Of a stretch of 64,000 bases of DNA, positions 33,966 through 45,049 are shown piece by piece. The position numbers and the translations under genes were made by a program. The first letter of the stretch is position 1. Each line of letters starts with the position of its first letter. The DNA is from Capsicum annuum (Eukaryota > Streptophyta > Magnoliopsida > Solanales > Solanaceae). The stretch lies in the NCBI RefSeq assembly GCF_002878395.1, contig NC_061118.1, positions 88,573,910 through 88,637,909 on the forward strand, in the 5' to 3' direction. The notes under the pieces are model-generated. The model had not been told where the DNA came from. It did not search any database and saw nothing but the letters and a program-made list of their open reading frames with translations.

Positions 33966-34602
33966 AGTAAAGATAGTTATTAGTAAACCATTTATTAGCT
34001 TACAATTCATGCTATCACGTATTCACGGTTCCAGTTTCTATATGTGTGTTTGCACTCCCGCATTCATATTAGTCAGTCAGTGTTGTTCATGCATGAAACC
34101 CTTTATGTTCGGCCTACCTTCCTTATATACTCAGTACTCCAGTTGTACTGATGCATTTGCGCCATGGTGCTTTCTTTTTATGTTACACCATAGGTTCTGA
34201 GACACGAGCTCTAGCCCAGCAGTAGCGGTAGCGTTGCAGTCGCAGAGACACAGTGAGTCCTCATTGATTCGAGGACAATATGATTTGATTCATTTATTGA
34301 TTCTTTAGTTCAGGTTTACGGAGTTAGTTGGAGATACGTTCCTTCAACTCCTTATTCAGACAGTTTAGAGGCTTTCAGATTTACTTTCAGATTTACGTTT
34401 AGATTTAGTTCTTTTGGGTATGTCGCTCATATGATTGTATTCAATTGAACATTATGGCCTTACATTTCCATGTATTTTGCATTATTATATTATGATTTGC
34501 AGTATACAGGTACAGATATCAGTCATGGGTTAGCTGGTGGTCCCTCGGGGTCATGAGCACCGTGTAGCATTCCAAATTTAGCAAATCGGGGTGTTACAAA
34601 CT

Positions 34603-34614
34603 TGGTATCAGAGC
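34603..34614 (+). other. Primer binding site of element G
   Basis: TGGTATCAGAGC is an exact match to the initiator Met-tRNA complement common in plant Ty3 elements. It starts 5 bases after the LTR end. Confidence 0.9.
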
Positions 34615-34817
34615 GTAAGGTTCAATAGAGTCCTAGGAAGTCTAAAAGCCGCATCTAGTAGAGTCTTGTACATGGGTGTGTTGTGCACCCCATTTATGTG
34701 CGGGAGGCTATAAGATGTTTTAGGAACAGTCCCCTTTCTTCATTATTCATGTCATGCTAGTGATCATAATCACAAGTTAAACTCTCATTCTAATCCATTC
34801 TTCTCTTATTCCAGACC

Positions 34818-35870
34818 ATGGCCCTAAAGAGAAGAAACCAGCTAGCTCCTCAGCCCGAAGATCATTTAGGCGAACATGTTTCCCATGCGAAGTTCAGAGC
34901 TGCATTTACCACACTTGCTCGGTCCATGGCTGCACAGAATGAACGGCCACTAGTCATTCCAACCAATCTAGTGGCCACTCCCAAAGTAGCTAGGGTTCGG
35001 GACTTCACCCAGATGAACCCTCTATCTTTCAATGGGTTTATGTCCAATGAGGACCCTCAGGAGTTCATTGACCAAGTCCAGAAGGTCATTGACATCATGG
35101 GTGTTACTTCTATTAGAGTTCTGAGTTAGCCGCCTACCAGTTACAGGATATTGCTCATGATTAGTACAAATAATGTAAGTCTGAGAGGTTAGATGATACA
35201 GGCCCTATCGAGTGGGAGGAATTTTTCACAGTCTTCTTAAACAGATTCTTTCCCCAAGAGCTGAGGGAAGACAAAGTTCTTGAGTTTATCAACCTAAGGC
35301 AGGGGAATATGATGGTTAGGGAGTATTCTCTCAGATTTACTCAGCTAGCCAGGTATGCTCCTCTTGTGGTTCCACACAATAAGATAAGCAAGTTCGTGTC
35401 AGGGATCGATAATAGCATGGTAAATGAGTGTAGGTCTACGATGCTGATCGGTGATATGACCTTAGCAAGACTCATGAACCATGCCCAACAAGTAGAAGAG
35501 CAGAAGTTTAAGACTAGGGAGAGGCAGAACAAGAGAGCAAGGTAAGGTAATTTTAACTTTGCTCACCCCAAGTTAGATAGAGGAAATCGTTCACAGTTTC
35601 GCTCCAAGTCAGCCGTTCCAGCTCCTTCTTCTGCCAGCGCTCTAGTACCGAAGTTCAGAGGCAGAAATACAAACAAAGTTCTAGGCTTTAAATCTCAGGG
35701 CAGTGTTAGCAGTGCCCGAACAAATCCCCTTTGTCTGACTTGTGGTAAGAACTACAAGGGCATTTGTAGAGTCGGTAGTGATTTCTATTTTGATTGTGGT
35801 AAGCCAGCCCATAGGATTAGGGAGTGTCTGCAGTCAAGTGTTCAGGTCAGCAAAATCATTCTATAGCTTA
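34818..35870 (+). pseudogene. Gag of element G, broken
   Basis: It starts at ATG 34818 with an Arg/Lys-rich N-terminus. It has the capsid pattern 'MNPLSFNGFMSNEDPQEFI' (34990-35060), a shift at about 35125, two stops at former Trp positions (35160-35180), and an open piece 35309-35545 ('VREYSLRFTQLARYAP', 'VEEQKFKTRERQ'). The zinc knuckle at 35786-35830 reads YFDCGKPAHRIREC; the first Cys is Tyr, which should abolish zinc binding. Confidence 0.88.
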
Positions 35871-35984
35871 GTCCAATTGCCTGAACCAGGAGGGTGCCAT
35901 TTCCAGTGCTACCAGTGGGCAACACCCAAACAGACTCTATGCTCTTCAGTCCCGGTAGGATTAAGAAAATTCTCCTGATGTCGT

Positions 35985-36480
35985 TACTGGTACGTTACAG
36001 ATTTTCCATGTTCATGTTTATGCTTTGCTAGAACTAGGTGCATCTTTGTATTTTGTTACTCCATAGATAGCAGGCAATTTTGAAATCAGTCTCGAAGTCC
36101 TAGCAGAGCCCTTCTCAGTCTCTACCCCAGTGGGTAAAAACATCATAGCCCAGTGGGTATACAGGAACTGCCCGATTATGATATCTCAGAAACCCACATC
36201 AGCAGATTTAGCTTAGTTAGATATAACTAATTTTGATGTCATTCTCGACATGGATTGGCTTCATTCCTGCTATGCCACAGTTGACTGTAGAAACAGGATA
36301 GTTCAGTTTTATTTCCCGAATGAGCCCGTCCTAGAGTGGAAGGGTAGCATTTCAGCGTTCAGGGGTCAACTTATTTCCTACCTTCGGCCAAGGAAAATGA
36401 TTTCTAAGGGCTGTATGTATCATCTCGTGCATGTTAAAGATTTTAGTTCTTGATATCCCAGCCTTGAAACAGTCTCGGTT
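35985..36480 (+). pseudogene. Aspartic protease of element G, inactive
   Basis: The active-site loop reads LLELGASLYFVTP; the catalytic Asp is Glu (codon 36032-36034). Stops at 36064-36066 and 36213-36215 are CAG-to-TAG type. 'NFDVILDMDWLHSCYATVDC' near 36230-36290 (20 residues) is the conserved second half of the domain. It would normally process Gag-Pol. Confidence 0.85.
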
Positions 36481-37260
36481 GTTAATGAATACTCAGATAT
36501 CTTTCCCAAAGATCTTCCAGGCATTCTTCCCGAAAGGGAAATACATTTTGGCATAGACCTTCTTCCAGATACTCAACCTATTTCTATTCTACCATACAGA
36601 ATGGCACCAGCAGAACTCAAGGAACTGAAAGATCAGTTGAAGGATCTCTTAGATAAGGGATTCATCAGACCCAGCATTTCCCCATGGGGTGCACCAGTGT
36701 TATTCATGCGTAAGAAAGACAATTCTCTTAGGATTTGTATTAATTACCGTCAACTCAACAAGGTCATGGTCAAGAACAGATATTCTCTTCCCAGGATTAA
36801 TGCTGTATTTGACCAAATTCAAGGTGCCAATTACTTCTCCAAGATAGACCTCAGATCAGGCTATCATCAGCTCAGAATTAGAGAATGTGACATTTCGAAG
36901 ACAGCTTTTTGTACTCGGTATGGTTACTTCGAATTTTTAGTCATATCATTTGGTCTTACCAATGCCCCAGTAGTTTTTATGGATTTTATGAACCGTTTGT
37001 TTAAGCAATACTTGGACATGTTTGTCATAGTTTTCATAGATGATATTCTAGTCTATTATCGCACAGAGCATGATCATAGAACCCATCTAAGGATTGTTCT
37101 TCAGACTCTTAGGGATCACCAGTTATTTGCTAAGTTTAGCAATTGCAAATTTTGGCTAAGATCAGTAGCATTTCTTGGCCATATTGTTTCTGGTGATGGA
37201 ATGAGAGTAGATCCTTAGAAAATCAAGACAGTAAAAAACTGGCCCAGACCCGTATCTCCA
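36481..37260 (+). pseudogene. Reverse transcriptase of element G, best preserved
   Basis: The frame is continuous from about 36481 to 37215. It has '[18 protein letters not shown]', '[17 protein letters not shown]', '[14 protein letters not shown]', 'INYRQLNKV', '[13 protein letters not shown]' and '[18 protein letters not shown]'. The catalytic FIDD box has both Asp codons at 37039-37044, and '[15 protein letters not shown]' follows. A TAG at 37216-37218 (former CAG) ends the frame. This is the only RT in the window with an intact DD pair, but it lies in a polyprotein closed on both sides by stops. Confidence 0.93.
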
Positions 37261-37985
37261 TCAGATATTAGGAGTTTTTGGGGTTTGGCTGGCTATTACA
37301 GATGGTTTGTTAAGGTATTTTCTTATATTGGATCTCCCATGTCCAGATTGACTCAAAAGAAGATTAAGTTTCAGTGGTCAGATTCATGCGAGAAGAGCTT
37401 TCAAGAGTTGAAGACTCGACTCACCTCTGCTTCAATTCTAGCTATTCCAGATAGTTCAAACGGTTTTGTAGTCTATTGTGATACATCTAGAGTGGATTTA
37501 GGTTATGTCCTCATGCAGTGTGGTAACATCATAGCCTACGCCTCCAGACAGTTAAAGCTACATAAGAAGAATTGTCCTACTCATGATCTTGAGTTAGCAG
37601 CAGTAGTTTTTGCCTTGAATATTTGGAGGCATTATCTCTATGGAGTTCATTTAGATGTCTTCACAAACCATAAAAGCCTCTAGTATGTCTTTTCCTAGAA
37701 AGATCTCAATCTTTGCTAGAGAAGGTGGTTAGAGCTCTTGAAAGATTACGACATGAGGGTTCTTTATCATCCGAGCAAGGCCAATGTTGTGGCCAACGCT
37801 CTCAGTCGACTCTCCATGGGTAGTATTTCTCACGTTGAGGATAGTAAGAAAAAGATGGCTCAGGAGATCCATCAGCTTGCCAGACTAGGCGTTCACTTAG
37901 TCGATTCTTTAGAGGGTGGTGTATGTGTTCACAGTAGTTTAGAGTCATCTCTAGTTTTCGAGGTGATAGAGAAAGAGGACAGGGA
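37261..37985 (+). pseudogene. RNase H of element G
   Basis: The open piece 37285-37683 has '[14 protein letters not shown]' (Asp kept), '[15 protein letters not shown]' and '[19 protein letters not shown]' (Glu kept). In 'FTNHKSL' the usual Asp is Asn (37666-37668). TAG codons at 37681, 37696 and 37717 follow, all former Gln or similar CAG positions. The tether '[19 protein letters not shown]' is in the open piece 37738-38001. Confidence 0.88.
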
Positions 37986-39130
37986 TCCTAGAGTCAGTTG
38001 AGGTTTTCTCCGAAGGGGGAGATGGTGTTCTTCGTTGTCAGGGTTATCTATCTGTTCTAGGTATAGATGAATTGAGGCAGTGAATTTTTGCAGAAGCGCA
38101 TGGTGCGCGATACTGTATTCATGCAGGGGCCACTAAGATGTACCGCGACATGCGGGAGATCCATCGGTGAAGTGGGATGAAGAGAGATATTACAGAGTTT
38201 GTGGCTAAGTGCTCTATATGTTAGCAAGTTAAGATAGAGCATCAGAAACCTAGTGGTTCCATGCAAGAGTTCACCATTCCTACTTGGAAGTGGGAAGAAG
38301 TTAACATGGGCTTCGTGACAGGTTTGCCTAGAACTCATCATCAGAATGATTCAGTCTGGGTCATTATAGATAGAATGACCAAGTCAGCTCATTTCTTTCC
38401 TGTTCGTACTTTTTATTCTACCGAGGATTATGCCAAACTCTATATCAGGGAGTTAGTCAGGTTACACGGTGTTCCACTATCTATCATCTCAGACAGAGGT
38501 ACCCAATTCACTTCTCACTTTTGGAAAGCGTTCCAAAAGGGTCTTAGTAACCAAGTCAATCACAGCACAACATTTCATCCTTAGAAAGATGGTCAAGCAG
38601 AGAGGACTATTCAGACTCTTAAAGATATGCTAAGGGCGCGTGCAATTAACTTCAAGGGAAGTTGGGACGACCGGTTGCCTTTGATTGAGTTTGCATACAA
38701 CAATAGCTATCATTCTAGTATTCCGATAGCTCCGTTCAAAGATCTTTATGGTAGGAGATATAGATCTCCAATTGGTTGGTTCGAAGTTAGTGAGGCCTCA
38801 ATCATAGGTCCTGACTTAGTATTCGACGCCTTAGAGAAAGTTCAGTTGATTAGAGAGAGACTCCGGGATGCTTAGAGCCGATAGAAGTCCTATGCAGATG
38901 TTCGTAAAAATGATCTCGAATTCAAGGTCAATGACTATGTCTATCTTAAGATCTCTCCCATGAAGGGAGTGAAGAGGTTCGACAAGAAAGGGAAACTCAG
39001 TCCCCCGTATGTTGGTCCCGTCAGAATTCTTTGTTGCTTTAGCAAGGTAGCTTATGAGCTTAAGTTACCTTCAGATCTAACCTCAGTCCATCCAGTCTTC
39101 CATGTCTCTTTGCTAAAGAAGTGCATAGGT
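37986..39130 (+). pseudogene. Integrase of element G, inactive
   Basis: The HHCC module is at 38090-38230, with a TGA at 38168 (former Trp codon) and a TAG at 38222-38224 just after CSIC. In the first catalytic position, 'VNMGFVTGL', Gly replaces Asp (38309-38311). 'ISDRGTQFTSHFWKAF' keeps the second Asp and 'QAERTIQTLKDML' keeps the Glu. TAGs lie at 38582, 38873 and 38882. The C-terminal 'KGKLSPPYVGPVRIL' piece is open at 38960-39157. Confidence 0.9.
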
Positions 39131-39370
39131 GACCTAGCAGTTGTTGTCCCTATTTAGAGCATCGACATTCAGAACAGCCTCTCTTATGATGAGATTCCAG
39201 TCGAAATCTTAGATTATCAGACTCGTAGATTGAGGAACAAAGAAGTCCCTCTAGTTAAGGTTCTTTGGTGAAATCAGTCTCATGAGGGAGCTACTTGGGA
39301 AGCAGAAGCAGATATTCGTACCAAGTATCCTCACCTCTTACCCGCCAATTCAGATCAAGCTCAAGGTAAC
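39131..39370 (+). pseudogene. Chromodomain of element G
   Basis: After a TAG at 39155-39157 come 'NSLSYDEIPVEILDYQTRR' and 'NKEVPLVKVLW', then a TGA at 39269-39271 (former CGA), then 'SHEGATWEAEADI' and 'YPHLLP'. This is the C-terminal chromodomain of Tekay-clade integrases, thought to read heterochromatin marks. Confidence 0.85.
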
Positions 39371-39605
39371 AGTTCTCCTTAAGCTTATTAAGTTTCACGT
39401 TCATGTTTCCAGTATAAAATTGGTACCTATTAACCGTTTCATACTCAATCATGCATTCATCTATCGGTTGTCCATGCATCAGATACGAACGAGTTCAGCA
39501 TGTTTAGCATTTCAGTCATGAGATCAAGTTTTAGTTCTTCATGTTCAGTTCAGTTTCTATTGTCATGTATCCCTTCTCAGTAAATTCTCATTTGAGGATG
39601 AATAT

Positions 39606-39622
39606 TTCCAAGGGGGAGATAT
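39606..39622 (+). other. Polypurine tract of element G
   Basis: 'ttccaagggggagatat' directly abuts the 3' LTR at 39623. It is identical in its core to the tract of element D. Confidence 0.88.
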
Positions 39623-42482
39623 TGCAATACCCCGCATGTTTCTAATCTTGTGATTCATACTTGAGTACATAACTTACAATGAATATCCTAGTGATAAGAT
39701 AGCTTATTATCCATTAAGCATGTTCATATGAGTCACTTAAGGTAATACAAGCTAAGAGTTTTTGAATCCATCAAGTTTTAGTGTTTGATTTTGCAAGGGT
39801 AATCTTTGAACTAGTACAACTCGATGTTAATGTGGTATTTTGGCTGATTTAGACCCACCAAATTGTATAAAATTGAATTAGGTTTCCAATGATACCAATT
39901 TTGCCTTAATCTAATACTCGAGCGAAAAGTTATGTCCATTTTCGTGAGAGACAGTAAGCATAGGAGATTGGTTAGGCACCGCGTATCCCAAGCATAGTTG
40001 ATTTGTTAGGTGCCACCCAACCTAAGAATAGGCGATTAGTTAGGCGCCGCCCGACCCAAGCATAGGCGATCACTTGGGCGCCGCCTAAGTCAATTCCAGG
40101 TGTCAAAAACACTCCGTCTTGAGTTATTTTAAAGGTAATTAAGTCTTTAAATACTCCTTACACGTCCATAAATTTAACCCTACGAAATATATATCTTCTA
40201 CTCTAACCCTATTTTCATCTCAAATCTCATCATCCAAGATCACTAAAGGAGAAAAACAATTAGGGTTGCATAACTAAGCTTGAAGATTCAATTTCAAGGA
40301 AATTCCTCCATCAATCATCAAGAATCTTCCTTCTAAGGTATGTGTAGTGTTCATCCATGGATTCCTTTTGTCCGTGGAGTTCAAGAATCATTTTTTAAAA
40401 TACAAAAACTTGGTTGATTGTGGTGATATGATCATACCCATGTTGATGCTTGATTATTTTCCTCTTTTTCATTATAAAATATGATTTCTATATTGTTGGG
40501 TGTTGATGATCATGTTGTTGATATTGGGTGATTCCCAAGATGGAATTTTTATATGTTTTTGTGAATTCATGATATCGTATGAGTTGAAAACATGTAAATT
40601 TTGTTGTTCATGATGTACAATTTGATGAATTCACCTATGCTTAAGATGTGCATGTAAGGTGTTTGATAAAATGCCTAAGGAACTAGAAATCATGCAATAT
40701 AGCTAAATTGTGACTAAGTGAAGGATTCATGGTATAACCTTACATTCCAATGACTTCTATGTTGTTAATGTGTCTTGTAAATGTTGTTGGAATACTCGTT
40801 AACTATTCTTATGAGATTATGCTATGTTTACTTGCAAATCCTACTTATGACCAAGATGCATGATAACCAAGCAATCCACATGAACTTCCATGCTATTAGT
40901 ATGTGTTTCCAATATTGTTCTACAATAAACATGATATTAAGATTGTGCAAGTACTTCCATGTGATATTAAATCCTTTCCATGCAATACATTGTTGATAAC
41001 CATGCATAGTATGAGATCCCTACTTAAGATATTATAAATTATGGACTCTACTCTTATGATCAAGTCAGTCATGTGTGTTAGTTTCCTTCCATCGAGTCCT
41101 GGGGGTACTTGTACCCAAAAACTATAGATGTGTGCCTAGATCCATGTCATGTTTCACGATATCCAAACTCAAGCTATGATTCCATAGACTTCAGTCAGTC
41201 ATGTGACTCAGGAAAATCTCATGATCTTAGTCAGTTGTCAGATATCAGTAACTTTCCACCAGTTAACGGAATCCAGTAAGATTAAGTCATGCACAGTCAG
41301 TTATTCATGTCCAGTCCCTCCAGATGGGAGTAGTGGTTAGCATCGAGTGAACCCAAGGATGGGAGCTCACCCGCCAGTTCAGGGTGTGATTCTTAGTAGC
41401 AATCCTTGTGTTCCAGAACTATGTAGCCAGCATAGGTTGAGACATCTTAGCCTTTCAGCTTAGGGTTGATGAGGTGGCTTAACCCGTCAGTTTAGGGTTC
41501 CCACCTTTCTCATTGAATACCTGCCAGATAAGGGTCACTCACAATTATCCTTACCAGTGGCGCGGTATGACACCCCTCCAGTCGGGGCAGAGATTGGACC
41601 CCATCTTAGCCATAATTAGATACATGGGGTATGTTGGTTAAACACTACTTCCCACAGTTTTAGTAACAGTCTCAGCAAAATAACTCAGAGCATTCTTCAG
41701 ATTTCAGTATATATAGGACTATCAGATATAGTTATCCATGTTATTAGTTTCAGTATCAGTCTCAGTAAAAGAACTCAGAGCATTCTTTAGATTTCAGTAT
41801 ATACAGGACTGTCAGATACAGTCGTCCATGTTATTCATTTCAGTATCAATCAGGACAGTTATCAGTACACCATGTATTAGCTTACAAGTCATGCTATCAC
41901 GTATTCACGGTCCCAGTTTCTATATATGTGTGTTTGCACTCCTACTTTCATATTAGTCAGTCAGTGTTGTTCATGCTTGAAACCCTTTATGTTTAGCCTA
42001 CCTTCCCCGTATACTCAGTACTCCAGTTGTTCTAATATATTTGTACTATGGTGCTTTCTTTTCATGTTACACGATAGGTTTCGAGACACGAGCTCCAACC
42101 CAGCAGTAGTGGTAGCGTTCCAGTCGTAGAGACACAGTGAGTCCTCATTGATTTGAGTATAATATGATTTGATTCATTTATTTATTCTTCAGTTCAGTTT
42201 TATGGATTTAGTTGAAGATATGTTCCTTCAATTCCTTATTCAGATAGTTTAGAGGCTTTCGGATTTACTTTCAGATTTACGTTCAGATTTAGTTATTTTG
42301 GGTATTTTTGCCCACATGAATGTATTCAGTTGAACCTTATGACCTTACAGTTCCATGTATTTCACATTATTATATTATGATTTATAGTACACAGGTATAG
42401 ATATCAGTCATGGGTTAGCTGGTGGTCCCTCGGGGTCATGAGCACCGTGTAGCATTCTAGTTCAACAAATCGGGGTGTTACA
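39623..42482 (+). repeat. 3' LTR of element G
   Basis: 2860 bp from TGCAATACCCC to GGGGTGTTACA. It aligns along its full length with 31758-34598, with about 9% differences in the part counted and small indels (for example about 29 extra bases near 40741-40769). It carries the decayed 34-bp array at 39958-40090. Confidence 0.93.
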
Positions 42483-42487
42483 TTATG
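42483..42487. repeat. Target site duplication, right copy (element G)
   Basis: TTATG; exact copy of 31753-31757. Confidence 0.92.
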
Positions 42488-43792
42488 ACTCCAACCCTAT
42501 ATTGTGAAAGTGGTTTTAATTCTAAGAAATGTGGAAATTGAACTATTCTTAAACTATTTCATTATGATTTTAAATTGAACCTTAAGGGGTTGTATAATTC
42601 CCCAAGCTAATTTAAAATTGAACCAAGGGGGCTATGAATTCACCCAAGTGAATATAATCTGTGTGGCATATTGATGTTGCCTTGTAAGTGTCACTGGTAT
42701 GATGATACCAGCAATATATTCCTAAATGTACATTACGGTTCAGTGAATGGGATTGTGGGATAGATATTTTAATTGGGCTTTAATGGGGTTTGTGTAGCTG
42801 AGTCATGAAAGTGGAAGTTTGAGGGACCAATACTGGAATCCACAGTTACCAACATGGGGGTCTATATGACCAGGTGCTTTGAGTCCTCTTTATTATTATT
42901 ACTATATGATTGGGAGGCTCGAGTTCCCCACATTATATTACATGATTTAGTGCTTATGTTACCTTGATATTATGAAAGGTTTGAGTACCCTATAATATAT
43001 AGTTTTACCCTATCGCTCATGTTGTCATGCGCTCTGGGGCTCTACCAGCTGGGGGAGTGCTTGGTCCATATAGCCCATGGGTTCCTTCATATATTATGAA
43101 GGTAAAGTTACACAATCCAGGATAAAGTTATAAGGTGTATGTTATGCCTTGTCCTATCTCGGCATGTGATATATATATGTATGTTTCTGAGTGTGTGTGT
43201 CTGTTTTAAATGATTTAAAACTGTTGATCATGGAAATATATTACCCTTATCCCTGAGTTTCATGCTAGTATTCACCCCACTAACCATCTCCGAACGTTGT
43301 ATGCCCACGCGATGCAAGGTTCAAAGTCAAGTGTACTTTTCCTGCGCAGAGTTTGGTGGATCGACTCGATTCATTTATTTGTTGTAGTGTAGTGGTGAGC
43401 TTCCATTCTCCTAAAGGCTTAGGCATTTCATCTATTTCTATTCTTACAATTGAGCTGACAGTTTTCTTTATCATTAACATTGTCATGGTCATTTGCCAGA
43501 GTCGAGACTTTTCCCAACCAAGACTGTTTTTGGTTCTTTATTTAGAATTCTTTGTTTGGATTAAAGTGGATATTGGGTAATGTTGGTCAGTTGTTTGTCC
43601 TGTCATCGATCATCGGTTATGGATATATTTTGAATTTCCTTAAGCTTGTTGTATGCTATCTTGTTATATGTTTGAAATTTATCCGACCTTGGGGGATATT
43701 GTGTTTAGTTTTGTTAGGTGCAGGGGTTGATCTCCGATCCATGTGGGACTTGAGATACCCATCACGGATAGGTCTTGGTTCGAGTCATGACA
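42488..43792 (+). repeat. 3' LTR of element F, right part
   Basis: It continues the LTR interrupted at 31757 and aligns with 24585-25860. It contains 'ctaccagctgggggag' (43040), the AT microsatellite near 43168 and 'gttgatctccgatcc' (43727), and ends 'gagtcatgaca' at 43792. Open frames in it (for example 43353-43580 and 43552-43935) show no family features. Confidence 0.85.
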
Positions 43793-43957
43793 CTACCATT
43801 GCAGCGGCAGTCTGTTCAACTAGCCCAACTTTTTTCCCTTTGTACCTTATTTTACCTTTCTATTTTAAATTATCTCGGGCCTATGTTGAGCATATTATTT
43901 ATCATAAATTATGTTTTAGGTGTTTTCACACGTAAGGACAATTTAGGTTGTTACATT
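43793..43957 (-). repeat. Terminal fragment of an L-type LTR
   Basis: It matches 59895-60071 in order: 'ctagcccaact', 'attttacctttc', 'ttatttatcataaatta' and a closing 'gtta/attaca'. On the minus strand it is the first 165 bp of an LTR beginning TGTAACAACC. Nothing else of that element is seen beside it. Confidence 0.65.
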
Positions 43958-45049
43958 AGATGCTAATTTACCCATCGTTTATCCCAGAACGGTCCTAAGG
44001 TGGGGTTTTATACACTCATACAATCACTCATTGAATTCCAATAACAATGTATCATTAAATGGAATACTACAACATTAGCTAGTGTTCTTATGTACCTCTC
44101 TACTCTTTAATTAGTTGTAGTTATGCATTGCCTAGTTTATACATGTTGATTATTCCCATATCACCGTAGAAGGTATTCATAATTAATTCTCGTGATCATT
44201 ATTTATTATGATTGCCCAAATAAAGTATGACACCACAATACATGAAAAGTTAAGACAAAACATACAACAGAAAGATTTTGATGTAGTGGTAATCAATAAT
44301 AGCAATAGTTCGCGATAGTCTCATATAAGGGAAATAAATATTCCCCCCATTTTTAATTCTAACTCCACAAAACTCTCTGTACAAAATCTCTCTTTAATAG
44401 TAAATTCTAGGTATTTCTTCTCCTCTACTACTTACTTTATGTATTTCTCATCATAGATTCATAGGATTATGTTAGAATTGATAAATTTCAATGAGTTTTG
44501 GGTGCAACTCCTTGAACTTGAATTTTGTGGTGTTCTTGAATTAAATGAAAAATATGTTAGGTTCTCTTATGTTTAGGTTCTCTTATGTCTACAACATTTT
44601 TACAACATACTGGGCATAAGGTTGACGTAGTTTATGGTGGATTTCAACCATGGGAGGTATAGATTGTGAATAGTCACTTTTTGTACTGAATTTGAGTGGT
44701 TTGAGGGTGAATTCATATGTTGTACTCTCCCATTTTAGTATAAAAAGGTTTATGGGAACTATACTAAGCCCGATTTACCCTTAATTTTAAAAAATACTGA
44801 AAAGTTAACAATCCTCCATAGTAGGGGAGGTTGGCAGGTTAAAGATGATGAACCACCATAGCAGCAACTATTTATACTATGGCGGTATCTCTTAAATGTT
44901 AAGTTCCACTGTAGAGGTACTGTTGGTTTGCTACTAGGCATTCACTTCCTATTTTTTCCTTTTTTGCTATTTTGAATTTCCTTCCCTCCCTTAGTACCCT
45001 ATCTTAGTTTTGAACTCTATTTTATTGTGTTTTCAGGATTATCAAGACC
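43958..45049. other. Unassigned region, probably LTR or leader
   Basis: No frame of note. A TATA-like 'gtataaaaagg' lies at 44738. The stretch 44815-44935 repeats 'ccatagtagggg', 'ccaccatagcagc', 'actatggcggt' and 'ccactgtagagg', which look like degenerate copies of one palindromic word, as in the U3 parts of other LTRs here. It may be the LTR or leader of the element that owned the ORF at 45050-46090. Confidence 0.35.

Larger units (their letters stand above)
31758..34598 (+). repeat. 5' LTR of element G
   Basis: 2841 bp from TGTAATACCCC to GGGGTGTTACA. A TATA-like 'tttaaatac' lies near 32282, just after the 34-bp array (32092-32226). Small open frames inside (for example 33188-33394, 33628-33915, 33946-34200) have no family features and are not genes. 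Confidence 0.93.
31758..42482 (+). mobile_element. Full-length Tekay-type chromovirus G
   Basis: 10,725 bp with two LTRs (31758-34598 and 39623-42482), a Met-tRNA primer site, gag, protease, RT, RNase H, integrase, chromodomain and a polypurine tract, all in the order of Ty3/gypsy chromoviruses. It lies inside the 3' LTR of element F and is flanked by TTATG on both sides. By eye, the first 340 aligned LTR bases carry about 30 differences (near 9%), so it is not recent. The RT box (FIDD) is intact, but protease, RNase H and integrase have lost key residues and at least eleven CAG codons read TAG. Confidence 0.95.
24361..43792 (+). mobile_element. Tekay-type chromovirus F, interrupted by element G
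   Basis: The order is 5'-truncated LTR, primer site, gag, protease, RT, RNase H, integrase, chromodomain, polypurine tract and 3' LTR. The 3' LTR is cut in two by the 10.7-kb element G (31758-42482). Without G the element would be about 8.7 kb. Every domain is broken by stops or shifts and the RT active site is lost (28396-28401). Nesting shows it is older than G. Confidence 0.88.

Noticed and set aside
33188..34200. Three open frames of 68-95 residues in a row
   Set aside because: They lie inside the 5' LTR of element G; the homologous 3' LTR does not keep the same frames.
36481..37260. Possible endogenous pararetrovirus because RT and RNase H are adjacent
   Set aside because: The RT is followed by integrase and chromodomain and lies between two LTRs with a Met-tRNA primer site and 5-bp duplication; no movement or coat protein was seen.
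44759..44941. 60-residue minus-strand frame with Cys and Pro
   Set aside because: Short, single, and it overlaps the cluster of palindromic words; no start context or family.
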